DNA from: JAAUTY01 sp964397305 | GTDB taxonomy: Bacteria; Cyanobacteriota; Cyanobacteriia; Cyanobacteriales; Spirulinaceae | DNA length: 64,000 bases | Assembly (NCBI GenBank): GCA_964397305.1 | Contig: CAYNIP010000007.1 | Coordinates: 1 to 64,000, forward strand | Direction of reading: 5' to 3' | In this document: piece after piece, positions 53,588 to 61,053 of the stretch | How positions within the stretch are numbered: position 1 is the first letter of the stretch | How the letters are laid out: each line of letters opens with the position of its first letter | Notes under the pieces: generated by a model | Told to the model about the DNA's origin: nothing | Database searches by the model: none | The model's input: the letters and a program-made list of their open reading frames with translations, nothing else | Made by a program: the position numbers and the translations under genes

Positions 53588-55012
53588 TTACTCGCGGCTG
53601 CCCGGAATAATGATATTGAGAATCAGCGCAGTCATGCCGCCGGTCGCAATCCCGGAAGAAAAGACGCTGCGAATTAGATAAGGCGTATTCTCCAGCACGT
53701 CTGGCACGAAAGCAACGCCCATGCCAAGACCGAGGGAGACAATCAAAATCAGCGTGTTGCGCCGACTCAGATTGACAGTATGCAGAATCTTGATCCCAGC
53801 CGTCACCACAGAACTGAACATCAGCAGGGTAGCGCCGCCCAAAACTGACTGGGGCATTGCTTGAAAAAGACCGCCAATGATGGGAAAGAGTCCCAGCAAA
53901 AAGAGAATCCCAGCGATGAAATAGCCGATGTAGCGACTGCCAACGCCCGTAAGCTGAATGACACCGTTGTTTTGGCTGAAGGTCGTGTTGGGAAAAGTAT
54001 TAAAACAAGCAGCAATCAGAGAGTTGACGCCATCAGCCAAAATTCCTCCTTTGACCCGTTTGAGGTAGATTTCGCCTTCGATCGGTTCGCCAACTAGCAT
54101 TGAGGTTGCCGTTAGATCGCCGATGGATTCAATCGTCGTGATCACGTATAAGAAGGCCAGAGGCACAAAGCCCGCAAAGCCAAAATCAAACCCATAGCGA
54201 AATGGCAGCGGAATTGTGATGTAAGCGAGTTGGCTCAAGCCGCTGAAGTTGAGCATTCCTAGGGGCAAGGCTACCAAATAGCCGACCGCTAAGCCAATCA
54301 AAATAGCGGACATCCGCAAGAGGTTGCTGTGTGTGCAGTTGAGAACGACAATGACAGCGAGTACCAAAAAGGCAACGCCGAGATTTTGCAAACTCGCAAA
54401 GTTGCCTGCGGCGATCGCTGCCGGGCCGCCAGCCATGGCGGTAATTGCGACTTGGATCAGGCTGAGGCCGATCATCACCACGACAATGCCGCTGACGAGG
54501 GGCGTCATGACTTTTTTCAGGGGTTCGACAAATTGACTGAGAATAATCTCGACGAAGGCCCCTAACATGCAGATGGTCAATAAGTAAGCTAGGGTCTGTG
54601 TGGGCGATCGCCCGGCGGCGACGGCGGCAGTGCCGACCGTGACAATCGTGCCGACAAAGGCAAAGCTAGTACCTTGAATGCTTAGCAGGCCCGAACCAAT
54701 GGGGCCGATGCGGTGGACTTGAATAAAGGTGGCAATCCCGGAAATAAACAGCGACATGCTAATCAGAAAACTGATGTCGCTAGCCTCGAGACCAATACTA
54801 TTCCCGACGACCAGGGCGGGTGCAATAATATTCACAAACGCTGCGAGGACGTGCTGAAAGGCGGCGGCGAGGGTTTCCCGTAAAGGGGGAACGGCATCGA
54901 GGCCGTAGATCATGTCATGGGCTTGTGTTTCGGGTCCCTCGAGCGGGATCGCTGCTGATTGATCGGCGTCCGTTGGCGGAGCAAAGTGACTCATGAGCAA
55001 TTTCATCCTCAT
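53588..55012 (-). CDS. NCS2 nucleobase:cation symporter (xanthine/uric acid type)
   Basis: 474 aa with about 12-14 membrane helices. Features of the NCS2 family are AFQHVLAAFVNIIAPALVVG, LLSIQGTSFAFVGTIVTVG, the substrate helix AFLYVITTIESIGDLTATSM and the signature NTTFSQNNGVIQLTGVGSRY. The QNNGVIxLTxVxSR form points to xanthine or urate and not uracil. It would import purines as a nitrogen source with protons or sodium. A perfect NtcA box lies 52-65 bp upstream, in line with nitrogen control. A second ATG at 54994 (MSHFAPPTD) preceded by AGGA is an equally good start. Confidence 0.9.
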   Translation of the reverse strand: MRMKLLMSHFAPPTDADQSAAIPLEGPETQAHDMIYGLDAVPPLRETLAAAFQHVLAAFVNIIAPALVVGNSIGLEASDISFLISMSLFISGIATFIQVHRIGPIGSGLLSIQGTSFAFVGTIVTVGTAAVAAGRSPTQTLAYLLTICMLGAFVEIILSQFVEPLKKVMTPLVSGIVVVMIGLSLIQVAITAMAGGPAAIAAGNFASLQNLGVAFLVLAVIVVLNCTHSNLLRMSAILIGLAVGYLVALPLGMLNFSGLSQLAYITIPLPFRYGFDFGFAGFVPLAFLYVITTIESIGDLTATSMLVGEPIEGEIYLKRVKGGILADGVNSLIAACFNTFPNTTFSQNNGVIQLTGVGSRYIGYFIAGILFLLGLFPIIGGLFQAMPQSVLGGATLLMFSSVVTAGIKILHTVNLSRRNTLILIVSLGLGMGVAFVPDVLENTPYLIRSVFSSGIATGGMTALILNIIIPGSRE

Positions 55013-55036
55013 CTAGCAAATGATTGCTAGCTTGCG

Positions 55037-55042
55037 ATTGTT
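55037..55042 (-). promoter_or_regulatory. Candidate -10 box for the NtcA-type promoter
   Basis: On the minus strand AACAAT lies 21 bases after the TAC of the NtcA box, the spacing typical of NtcA-activated promoters, in which the box replaces the -35. The match to TATAAT is 4 of 6. Confidence 0.5.
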
Positions 55043-55063
55043 GCAGCCGCTTGACGGAGAATC

Positions 55064-55077
55064 GTAACCATTGTTAC
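55064..55077 (-). promoter_or_regulatory. NtcA-binding site GTAACCATTGTTAC
   Basis: An exact GTA-N8-TAC palindrome, 51 bp of sequence away from the permease start at 55012. NtcA, the cyanobacterial CRP-family nitrogen regulator, binds this motif as a dimer and activates transcription when 2-oxoglutarate is high (nitrogen limitation). Site and -10 spacing fit activation of the purine permease. Confidence 0.78.
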
Positions 55078-55272
55078 AATCGTGCGAGCGGTGTTCAGCA
55101 AGCCAGCAAAGCTATTAAAACGTTGGGTTTTAAGGTAGCGATCTGAGGTAGAGATTGCGGGGATGAAAGGGTGGAGAAAGTGGGGAGAAGGCCTAGGACA
55201 ACCGCATCTAAATCAGTTAATTCTGATACAGAAAATCATCTTAATTTCTGCAACTGTCTGGGTTTCCTTACT

Positions 55273-55362
55273 GGGTGCATCTCAGTTAGGCAAGTTGAGC
55301 CTCATCCCCCGGCCCCTTCTCCCAAGTAGGGCGAAGGGGAGCCTCCAAAGTGAGATGCACCC
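55273..55362. mobile_element. Family-B non-autonomous element, copy B2, with perfect 9-bp target duplication
   Basis: 90 bp from GGGTGCATCTCAGTTAGGCA to GCCTCCAAAGTGAGATGCACCC's end (read at 55341-55362). TTCCTTACT occurs on both sides (55264-55272 and 55363-55371), showing transposition into this site. Core shared with copy B1. No coding capacity. Confidence 0.9.
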
Positions 55363-55512
55363 TTCCTTACTTTTCTACCCCGCTCGTCGCCAACACTACG
55401 GAGTTTCCTCCTCTGAGCATCTCTATAGAGGTCAAAGGGAGTGTATGGTTGTTTCCAGTAATTTTGAGACCCTTCAGAAGGGCGTGAAGGGAGGGAATCT
55501 TGACCCGTTGCC

Positions 55513-55611
55513 GCCCTCACCCTAAATCCCTCTCCCAAGTTGGGAGAGGGACTTCCGGCTCCCCTTCTCCCAATCCTGAGAGAAGGAGAGTCTTCAAAGT
55601 GAGAGGCGCCC
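55513..55611. mobile_element. Hybrid element: family-A core, family-B-like right end
   Basis: The left part reads CCCTCACCCTAAATCCCTCT with CCCAAGTTGGGAGAGGGACT as in family A. The right end AGTCTTCAAAGTGAGAGGCG CCC is a diverged family-B terminus. No duplicated flank was found. Confidence 0.6.
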
Positions 55612-55690
55612 GTTACAGACTAACTGCGTCTCTCGCGGTATCGCGCTGGCCTGAAATTTACGGCAAGCCCTTGGGCCAGCCGACCCTACT

Positions 55691-56368
55691 CTAATCCATA
55701 GCCTGCAAGCGATAGCCAATCCCGCGCACGGTTTCAATAAAGTCCTTGGGGGCACCGGCCGCCCTCAGTTTGGCGCGGATATTTTTGATGTAGGTTTTCA
55801 CTGTGTCGGCTTCGGGGGCTTCAGGAGCGGGCCAAACTCTCTCAATCAGGGTAGCCCGACTAGCGACGCGCCGGCCGTAGCACATCAGGGTTTCGAGCAG
55901 GGCAAATTCTTTGGGCGTCAGGGGCAGCGGCGATCGCCCGTAGGTTGCTTCATAGCTATCGGGGTCAAGCCACAGGTCGCCCCACTGCAAGGCGGGGACA
56001 GTTCTGGTTTGACCGCGCCGGAGCAGGGCACGAATTTGGGCAAGTAGTTCTTGTAGATTAAAGGGCTTCACCATGTAGGCGTCAGCGCCGGTGTCGAGGC
56101 CGGTTACTTTGTCGGCACTGGTATCGCGCGCGGTCAGCATGAGGATTGGGATCGCCTCACCGCGATCGCGCAAGCGCCGACAGAGCCGGATGCCATCCAG
56201 CTTGGGCAGGGTCACGTCGAGGATCAGCAAATCGTAGGCTAGGAGGCTCAGTCGTTCCCAGGCGGCTTCGCCATCCCGCGCCAGATCGACTGAGTAGCGC
56301 TGGGCCGTTAGCGCTTCTGCCAACGATTCTGCCAGGTGTGTATCGTCTTCTACAAGCAAGATTTGCAT
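55691..56368 (-). CDS. OmpR/PhoB-family response regulator
   Basis: 225 aa. Receiver domain (1-118) with LLVEDDTH, phospho-acceptor Asp51 in LLILDVTLPKLDG, LMLTARD and MVKPFNLQEL. A winged-helix DNA-binding domain (about 128-222) contains PLPLTPKEFALLETLMCYGR, ADTVKTYIKNIRAKL and TVRGIGYRL. Close to the RppA/NrsR-like group common in cyanobacteria. No cognate kinase is adjacent on the same strand; the CHASE kinase 2 kb away and the CHASE2 kinase 1.5 kb upstream are possible partners only by position. Confidence 0.92.
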   Translation of the reverse strand: MQILLVEDDTHLAESLAEALTAQRYSVDLARDGEAAWERLSLLAYDLLILDVTLPKLDGIRLCRRLRDRGEAIPILMLTARDTSADKVTGLDTGADAYMVKPFNLQELLAQIRALLRRGQTRTVPALQWGDLWLDPDSYEATYGRSPLPLTPKEFALLETLMCYGRRVASRATLIERVWPAPEAPEADTVKTYIKNIRAKLRAAGAPKDFIETVRGIGYRLQAMD

Positions 56369-56957
56369 CAGTCGCGCTGAGGGAGAGCGCTCGATTGCTG
56401 GCTCTCAAGCGTACCCTTCATCATAGGGTTCTCCTTTCAAGCAATTCTGGCGCACTGGCTACAGTTTGCTGTTGGGGGTTTCGCGGTCTGGAAACAGTAC
56501 ACCCGGCCGGTTTTTTGGCGCCAATTCTTTAACCCGGAACGTTTTTTCCGGGCGATCGCGCCAAAGTGGGAGTGAACTGAAGTCAAGGATCACGAGCCCT
56601 GACGGCCTTGAGCGCTGAAACAGCCGCCACAACGGCGGCGGCAGCACTGCTAACGCTGCGCGTCTCGGCGCTGGGTGAACAAAATTTTGCGCGGGATGTT
56701 GGTACCCCTTCGCTCAGCCCTCACCCCCACCCCTCTCCCAAGTTGGGAGAGGGGCTTCTAACTCCCCTTCTCCCAGCTTTGGGAAGGAGCCGGGGGAGGT
56801 CAACGCGCAGCGGCTTCTCGCCGAGGGGGCCCGGTAACGCTGTTCGCGCTAGCGTCGCGGAGCGATAGAGGGCGACCCTCTGCTCCTGGAACCATCGCTC
56901 ACAATTCAGAGAAGCCGCGCTTTTTTCGTCCGCCCCTCGGCGCTGCACGCCTTGGGC
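56369..56957. other. Intergenic region with mobile element A5
   Basis: 56673-56935 is a family-A element. The 56369-56660 part has no ORF with recognisable similarity. The regulator's promoter should lie just above 56368. Confidence 0.6.
56673..56935. mobile_element. Family-A non-autonomous element, copy A5, with 9-bp target duplication
   Basis: Termini GGGTGAACAAAATTTTGCGC and GCGCTTTTTTCGTCCGCCC. CTCGGCGCT is present on both sides (56664-56672 and 56936-56944). Two smaller repeats are nested inside: one around CAACGCGCAGCGGCTTCTCG and one around GCTGTTCGCGCTAGCGTCGC. No ORF. Confidence 0.9.
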
Positions 56958-57452
56958 TTAGGCTGCTGGCGGTATATCGCTGACGGCCTCCCCCGCCGCC
57001 TTCCAGCCCCCAAAGCTGGGCGGAAACCCCTGAACGTTGTCATAGCCCAGCAGGTGCAGGCTCACGACCCCCATGGCCGAGCGATAGCCCGACGAGCAGT
57101 AGAGCACCACTGGGCGATCGCGCTCGATCTGGTCCAGGTGCTGGGTCAGGGTGCGTAGCGGGATGTTGATCGCCCCAGGGATGTGGCCCGCCCCGTACTC
57201 TGCCGGTTCGCGCACATCCACTACCTGGGCCTGGGCGTCGGCTTGCAGGTCTTTGAGCCCTGCCACGTCGTTCACCTTGTAGAAGCCAGCGGGAATGGCG
57301 GTGAGGGTGCGATCAACGGCCGTCCTAAGGTCAAGGGAGGTGCTCAGCCTGGGGGGTGCAGCCATCGCTGGGGCTGACAAAATCCCCATCAGCAGCACGA
57401 CTACCAGCACGACCCGCAGTAAAATCGCCCGAATGGATGGATGCATGGTCAT
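56958..57452 (-). CDS. Exported rhodanese-domain protein
   Basis: 164 aa. A signal peptide (ILLRVVLVVVLLMGILSAPAMA) precedes a single rhodanese domain: VVDVREPAEYGAGHIPGAIN, the active-site loop VLYCSSGYRSAM with Cys119, and a C-terminal GWKAAGEAV. It is predicted to be periplasmic or thylakoid-lumenal and to carry sulfur as a persulfide. The substrate is unknown. Start MTMHPS or MHPS two codons later. Confidence 0.88.
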   Translation of the reverse strand: MTMHPSIRAILLRVVLVVVLLMGILSAPAMAAPPRLSTSLDLRTAVDRTLTAIPAGFYKVNDVAGLKDLQADAQAQVVDVREPAEYGAGHIPGAINIPLRTLTQHLDQIERDRPVVLYCSSGYRSAMGVVSLHLLGYDNVQGFPPSFGGWKAAGEAVSDIPPAA

Positions 57453-57896
57453 GGATTCTCCTCGTTTTCATGTTGGCCTCTGCGGTGTCTATCCCCGGCT
57501 CAAGCGTCATCAAGAGCGTTTACCTAATTATGCCCAGTGTCAAGCTGATGGACAGGTGATTAGGTCAGGGGCGGTTGAATCGACCATCCAGCGTATTGGT
57601 TGACGCATCAAGATTTCTGGGGCGCAGTAGAAATTGATCCCTCTTGTGTTATTCCGGGAAATTCCCACGAATTTCTGCCATTACAGCCGACGAAAAATCA
57701 GCGTTTCACCCCGATCTGACCTAAGAGGGCTATAGCGGATTGCACAACTGCGAGGTGCGTCCTGAATCTTGAAACGTTTATGCCGTAAGGGATACAGCGT
57801 ACTGTGGTTTATTGAAGACCGCTATGCAACTCCCTATTAAGATTGCGCTGTACTTATCTTAACAGGGAGCTTGCCTGAGTATTATTACTGATTGCG
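57453..57896. other. Gap containing a transposase relic
   Basis: 57484-57633 is a decayed transposase end. The remainder, 57634-57896, has no ORF. It lies between two minus-strand genes and holds the rhodanese promoter and the 3' end of the CHASE2 kinase transcript. Confidence 0.6.
57484..57633 (+). pseudogene. C-terminal relic of an ISKra4-like transposase
   Basis: The frame reads YPRLKRHQERLPNYAQCQAD, GQVIRSGAVESTIQRIG, TGA (57601-57603), RIKISGAQ, TAG (57628-57630). (I)GSGAVEST(I/V)KQI(D)RR(I/V)KISGAQW is the end motif of a transposase group widespread in cyanobacteria (ISKra4-type by my recollection). The stops correspond to single-base changes of CGA and TGG. No other parts of the element were found. 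It overlaps the 5' leader of the rhodanese gene. Confidence 0.62.
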
Positions 57897-60662
57897 TCAA
57901 GTGGATTCTCCATCTTCAATTAACTTCATAATCGCTCGATCTTCAAATTCATCGGCAAGAGAAATAATGTGCGTTGCGAAAGCAGTATAGTCTGCATTCA
58001 ACTGGCGAATCCGCTCTGCTTCTTGCTGAATTGCTTCAATATCGCCAATGCGCGATGCTTCGTAGAGAATTTCGAGTTCGGCGGCTGGCGGCACCACAAA
58101 ATTGTTGAGCAATTCGCTAGTAGCAACTGGGACAGCATCCATCAGAGATGCTTCCACAGTGTCATATTGCCACGCTACATTAAGGTGCTTCTCAATGCAG
58201 TGCAACAACTTATCAAACTCGATCGGTTTCGCGAGGAAGTCATTAAAGCCACCTTCTAAGGCTCTGATTTGATCGGCCATTAAAATGCTGGCGCTGGAGG
58301 CGATCACCGGTATGTCTTGAAACTGTTCCAGGCGCCGCAAGCGGCGAATAAACTCGCAACCATCTAAACCAGGCATCACAAGGTCAGTCAAGATTAGATC
58401 TGGTTGAAATTCGCAAGCCACAGACAATCCTGTATTTCCATCTTCTGCATCGGCGCAGATAAATCCGAGCGGTTGTAAGACTTCCAGCAAAATGTTACGG
58501 TTCACGGCCTTATCGTCAACCACAAGAATGCGGCGTCGCTGCCCAGAGTAGCCAGCAATGCGACTTTGCTCGCTAGTAAGTTGCAGACGCTGGTGTCCGA
58601 CGAGCGGGAAGAGAATCTCGAACGCGAAGGTACTACCTTCGCCTAGAACGCTCTGAACTTGGATTTGACCACCCATCAATTGCACAATCTGCTGGCTGAT
58701 GGCTAGTCCAAGACCCGTTCCTTGAGATTTGTGGGCGCCCGATCCCGTTTGCTCGAAGGGAAGGAAGATTGCCTCCAACTTATCGGCTGGGATGCCAACC
58801 CCTGTATCGCTGACCGCAAAGCGGAACAGGCCCGTTGGGGGTAAGGTGCTGTGATCGTCCTCCAGTAACTGAACTTGAAAGCTGACACTGCCGCGCTCAG
58901 TAAATTTGATGGCATTTCCCAACAAATTCAAAAGGACTTGGCGCAGGCGTTTTTCGTCTGCGATCACGCCGTTCGGGAGGCGCTCGTCGTAGTGGGCGAT
59001 CAAGCTGACATCTTTCTGTTCGGAACGAACGCGCGCCATAGAAACGATACCGTCGAGAAAGGACGGGAGATGAATATCAGTTGGATAAAGCTCCATCTTG
59101 CGCGCCTCGATCTTGGAAAGATCGAGGATGTCATTGATCAGATTCAACAGATGCGTTCCGCATTGATGAATAGTAGCAACGCCGTTGCGGTGGTGATTTA
59201 AGTCAGACGAGCGTTCCATGAGCTGGGTGTAGCCCAGAATCCCATTGAGCGGGGTGCGTAACTCGTGGCTCATGCTTGCCAAGAAGTCGCTTTTTGCCTG
59301 GTTAGCTGCATCAGCAGCTTGCTTAGCCCGTTGCAATTCTTGCGTGCGTTCTTCAACCTTGGCTTCAAGATTTTTCGAGTAGTCGAGAAGCTGAGTGTTG
59401 GCCACTGCTAATTGTTGGTTGGCCGCCGCTAGCTTTTGTTGCTTGTAGGTGTTCGTAGTGGCGATCGCACTCAGCCAGAAAGCAGCCAGGGGCGGCACGA
59501 TGGGAATCAGCCTCCCCCCTAGGAAGGCCAAATAAGCACCGCCGACCAAAGCGTTGCTGAGCAACACGACGCTCCACAGAGCATTGCCACCTAGCAGTTT
59601 GCGCGCCCTGGTTTCGCCAACGTCGATGGCGAACCAAAGACCCGCGCTCCCTAACGTTGCCCAGAGTACGAGCCAAACGACCTCTGCCGGCAGCGGCCAG
59701 CCGTGCAATAGGTGGCGGCCGTCCACAGCAGCGCGCACGATCTGACTGGCGATGTTGGCATGAACTACAACGCCCGGCATCAATTGTTCCGAGGTGAAGC
59801 GGCTGAAGCTGTAAGGCGTGGCAAAAAAGTCGTTAGTACTGGCCGCCGTGGAGCCGATCAGCACAATGCGATCGCGCATGAGAGCGTCGGGAATCTTATC
59901 GGCGATGACATCGCGGAGCGCAATCGTCGGGAATTTGTCGGTGGAACCGCGCCAGTTAAGCAAGATCTGATAGCCGCCTAGTGCTTGGCGACGATACCCC
60001 GCTTCACCATTGCGCAGCGGTGCAAACGTCGCCTTGCCAATTTGGAAGATCTGCCGTTCGGGGTCCAGAGACTCCAGCTTCAGGTCGCGGGCTGTCAGGT
60101 ATTTAAGGGCAACGCTGGCCGCAAGGCCTGATTTGATCGCATCGTCCTGCTGGCTGTCGGTAGCGGAGAGGAGAGCGCGGCGGATTTTGTGATCGCTGTC
60201 TAACAGCACATCAGCCAGACCCACTTGCTGGTTTTCAGCCAAGGCTGGCGGCGGATCGACGCGATCACCCGTAATCCGCTCGACGCCGACCAAGTTAGGG
60301 GTCGTGCGGAAAACATCTAACAATTCTTGATAGCTAGGCTCCTCCGGAATGTTGCGATAAATATCTAAGCCAATAGCGCTGGGATTTTGGTCGCGGATTT
60401 GCTTGAGGGCTTGCGCGAGAGCGCGATCGGGAATCGGCCAAGCTCCAAACAGTTCAATGTCCGTTTCATCAATGGTGACGACGACGATCTCAGTCTCCAC
60501 GGCTTCCTGCGATCGCCAATTGAAGAACATATCGCGCATCTGCCATTCCAAGAAATCAAAGACTCCCAGGAAATAGGCAACCGTTACGCCAGCAGAAACG
60601 CTGCCAGCAATGGTGAGGAGCGAGCCGTAGCGTCCAAGCGTCGCCTTCATTTCCTGCAACAT
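57897..60662 (-). CDS. CHASE2-domain hybrid sensor histidine kinase
   Basis: 921 aa. N-terminal membrane helix, then an extracytoplasmic CHASE2 domain (about 35-320: EIVVVTIDETDIELFGAWPI, IGLDIYRNIPEEPSYQEL, DRIVLIGSTAASTNDFFATP, GVVVHANIASQIV) followed by about three membrane helices. A coiled coil leads to the H-box FLASMSHELRTPLNGILGYT (His about 467). The ATPase domain has NLLGNAIKFTERG, DTGVGIPADK and GTGLGLAISQQI. A receiver (about 705-825) has LVVDDKAVNR, LILTDLVMPGLDG and LAKPIEF. A C-terminal ~90-residue helical tail (AAELEILYEASRIGDIEAIQ) is typical of this cyanobacterial group. The DUF928 gene just upstream on the same strand is its usual neighbour. Signal unknown. Confidence 0.93.
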   Translation of the reverse strand: MLQEMKATLGRYGSLLTIAGSVSAGVTVAYFLGVFDFLEWQMRDMFFNWRSQEAVETEIVVVTIDETDIELFGAWPIPDRALAQALKQIRDQNPSAIGLDIYRNIPEEPSYQELLDVFRTTPNLVGVERITGDRVDPPPALAENQQVGLADVLLDSDHKIRRALLSATDSQQDDAIKSGLAASVALKYLTARDLKLESLDPERQIFQIGKATFAPLRNGEAGYRRQALGGYQILLNWRGSTDKFPTIALRDVIADKIPDALMRDRIVLIGSTAASTNDFFATPYSFSRFTSEQLMPGVVVHANIASQIVRAAVDGRHLLHGWPLPAEVVWLVLWATLGSAGLWFAIDVGETRARKLLGGNALWSVVLLSNALVGGAYLAFLGGRLIPIVPPLAAFWLSAIATTNTYKQQKLAAANQQLAVANTQLLDYSKNLEAKVEERTQELQRAKQAADAANQAKSDFLASMSHELRTPLNGILGYTQLMERSSDLNHHRNGVATIHQCGTHLLNLINDILDLSKIEARKMELYPTDIHLPSFLDGIVSMARVRSEQKDVSLIAHYDERLPNGVIADEKRLRQVLLNLLGNAIKFTERGSVSFQVQLLEDDHSTLPPTGLFRFAVSDTGVGIPADKLEAIFLPFEQTGSGAHKSQGTGLGLAISQQIVQLMGGQIQVQSVLGEGSTFAFEILFPLVGHQRLQLTSEQSRIAGYSGQRRRILVVDDKAVNRNILLEVLQPLGFICADAEDGNTGLSVACEFQPDLILTDLVMPGLDGCEFIRRLRRLEQFQDIPVIASSASILMADQIRALEGGFNDFLAKPIEFDKLLHCIEKHLNVAWQYDTVEASLMDAVPVATSELLNNFVVPPAAELEILYEASRIGDIEAIQQEAERIRQLNADYTAFATHIISLADEFEDRAIMKLIEDGEST

Positions 60663-60802
60663 AGCCTTCTGGAATCAATTGCTAGATAGCGCTAACCTGC
60701 TGCCTAGATGCAGTAAAGACGCGATGAATCGCGCCTCTACACAACGGCTGCAACGAGTAGGATTCGCTCTAGTGGTCTGTTAACTCAGAAATAAGGGACG
60801 CT

Positions 60803-60843
60803 GTTGGGCTTTAGCCCCTCTTAGGGGAGCGCTGAAGTGCAAC
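60803..60843. repeat. Dispersed palindromic repeat, inverted copy of 18701-18745
   Basis: GTTGGGCTTTAGCCCCTCTT then AGGGGAGCGCTGAAGTGCAAC. Outer ends pair imperfectly, and CCCCT/AGGGG make an inner stem. Confidence 0.75.
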
Positions 60844-60951
60844 AATGGAAAAGCTGTATCTCTCCAATCCAGCTTGACAGACGACTAGTAGACGGCGGCG
60901 TAAATGGCGACAGGATTCGAGCAGCGGGTAGATTGGGTTGAGGCCCGTGAA

Positions 60952-60996
60952 TCCTTCTGGGACGCTGCGCGAACACGAAGCGTCTCCGCAGGAGAT
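60952..60996. repeat. Short dispersed palindromic repeat (GGGACGC...GCGTCTCC type)
   Basis: TCCTTCTGGGACGCTGCGCG and AACACGAAGCGTCTCCGCAGGA form a long imperfect hairpin. The same class is inserted in the CHAT gene at 23079-23128. Confidence 0.75.
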
Positions 60997-61053
60997 GACC
61001 CAGCCCAACCGGGAGCTTGACTGGAATCGTGGCTTTTTTTCCGCGGCCGAGTA

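Larger units (their letters stand above)
55078..55690. other. Intergenic region with two repeat elements, no gene seen
   Basis: Contains family-B copy B2 (55273-55362) and a hybrid element (55513-55611). Remaining sequence has no credible ORF. Confidence 0.6.
60663..61053. other. Gap between DUF928 and CHASE2 genes with two dispersed repeats
   Basis: Contains the palindromic repeats at 60803-60843 and 60952-60996. No gene supported; minus-strand frames at 60821-61189 and 60885-61232 merely overlap the repeats and the DUF928 gene. Confidence 0.65.
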
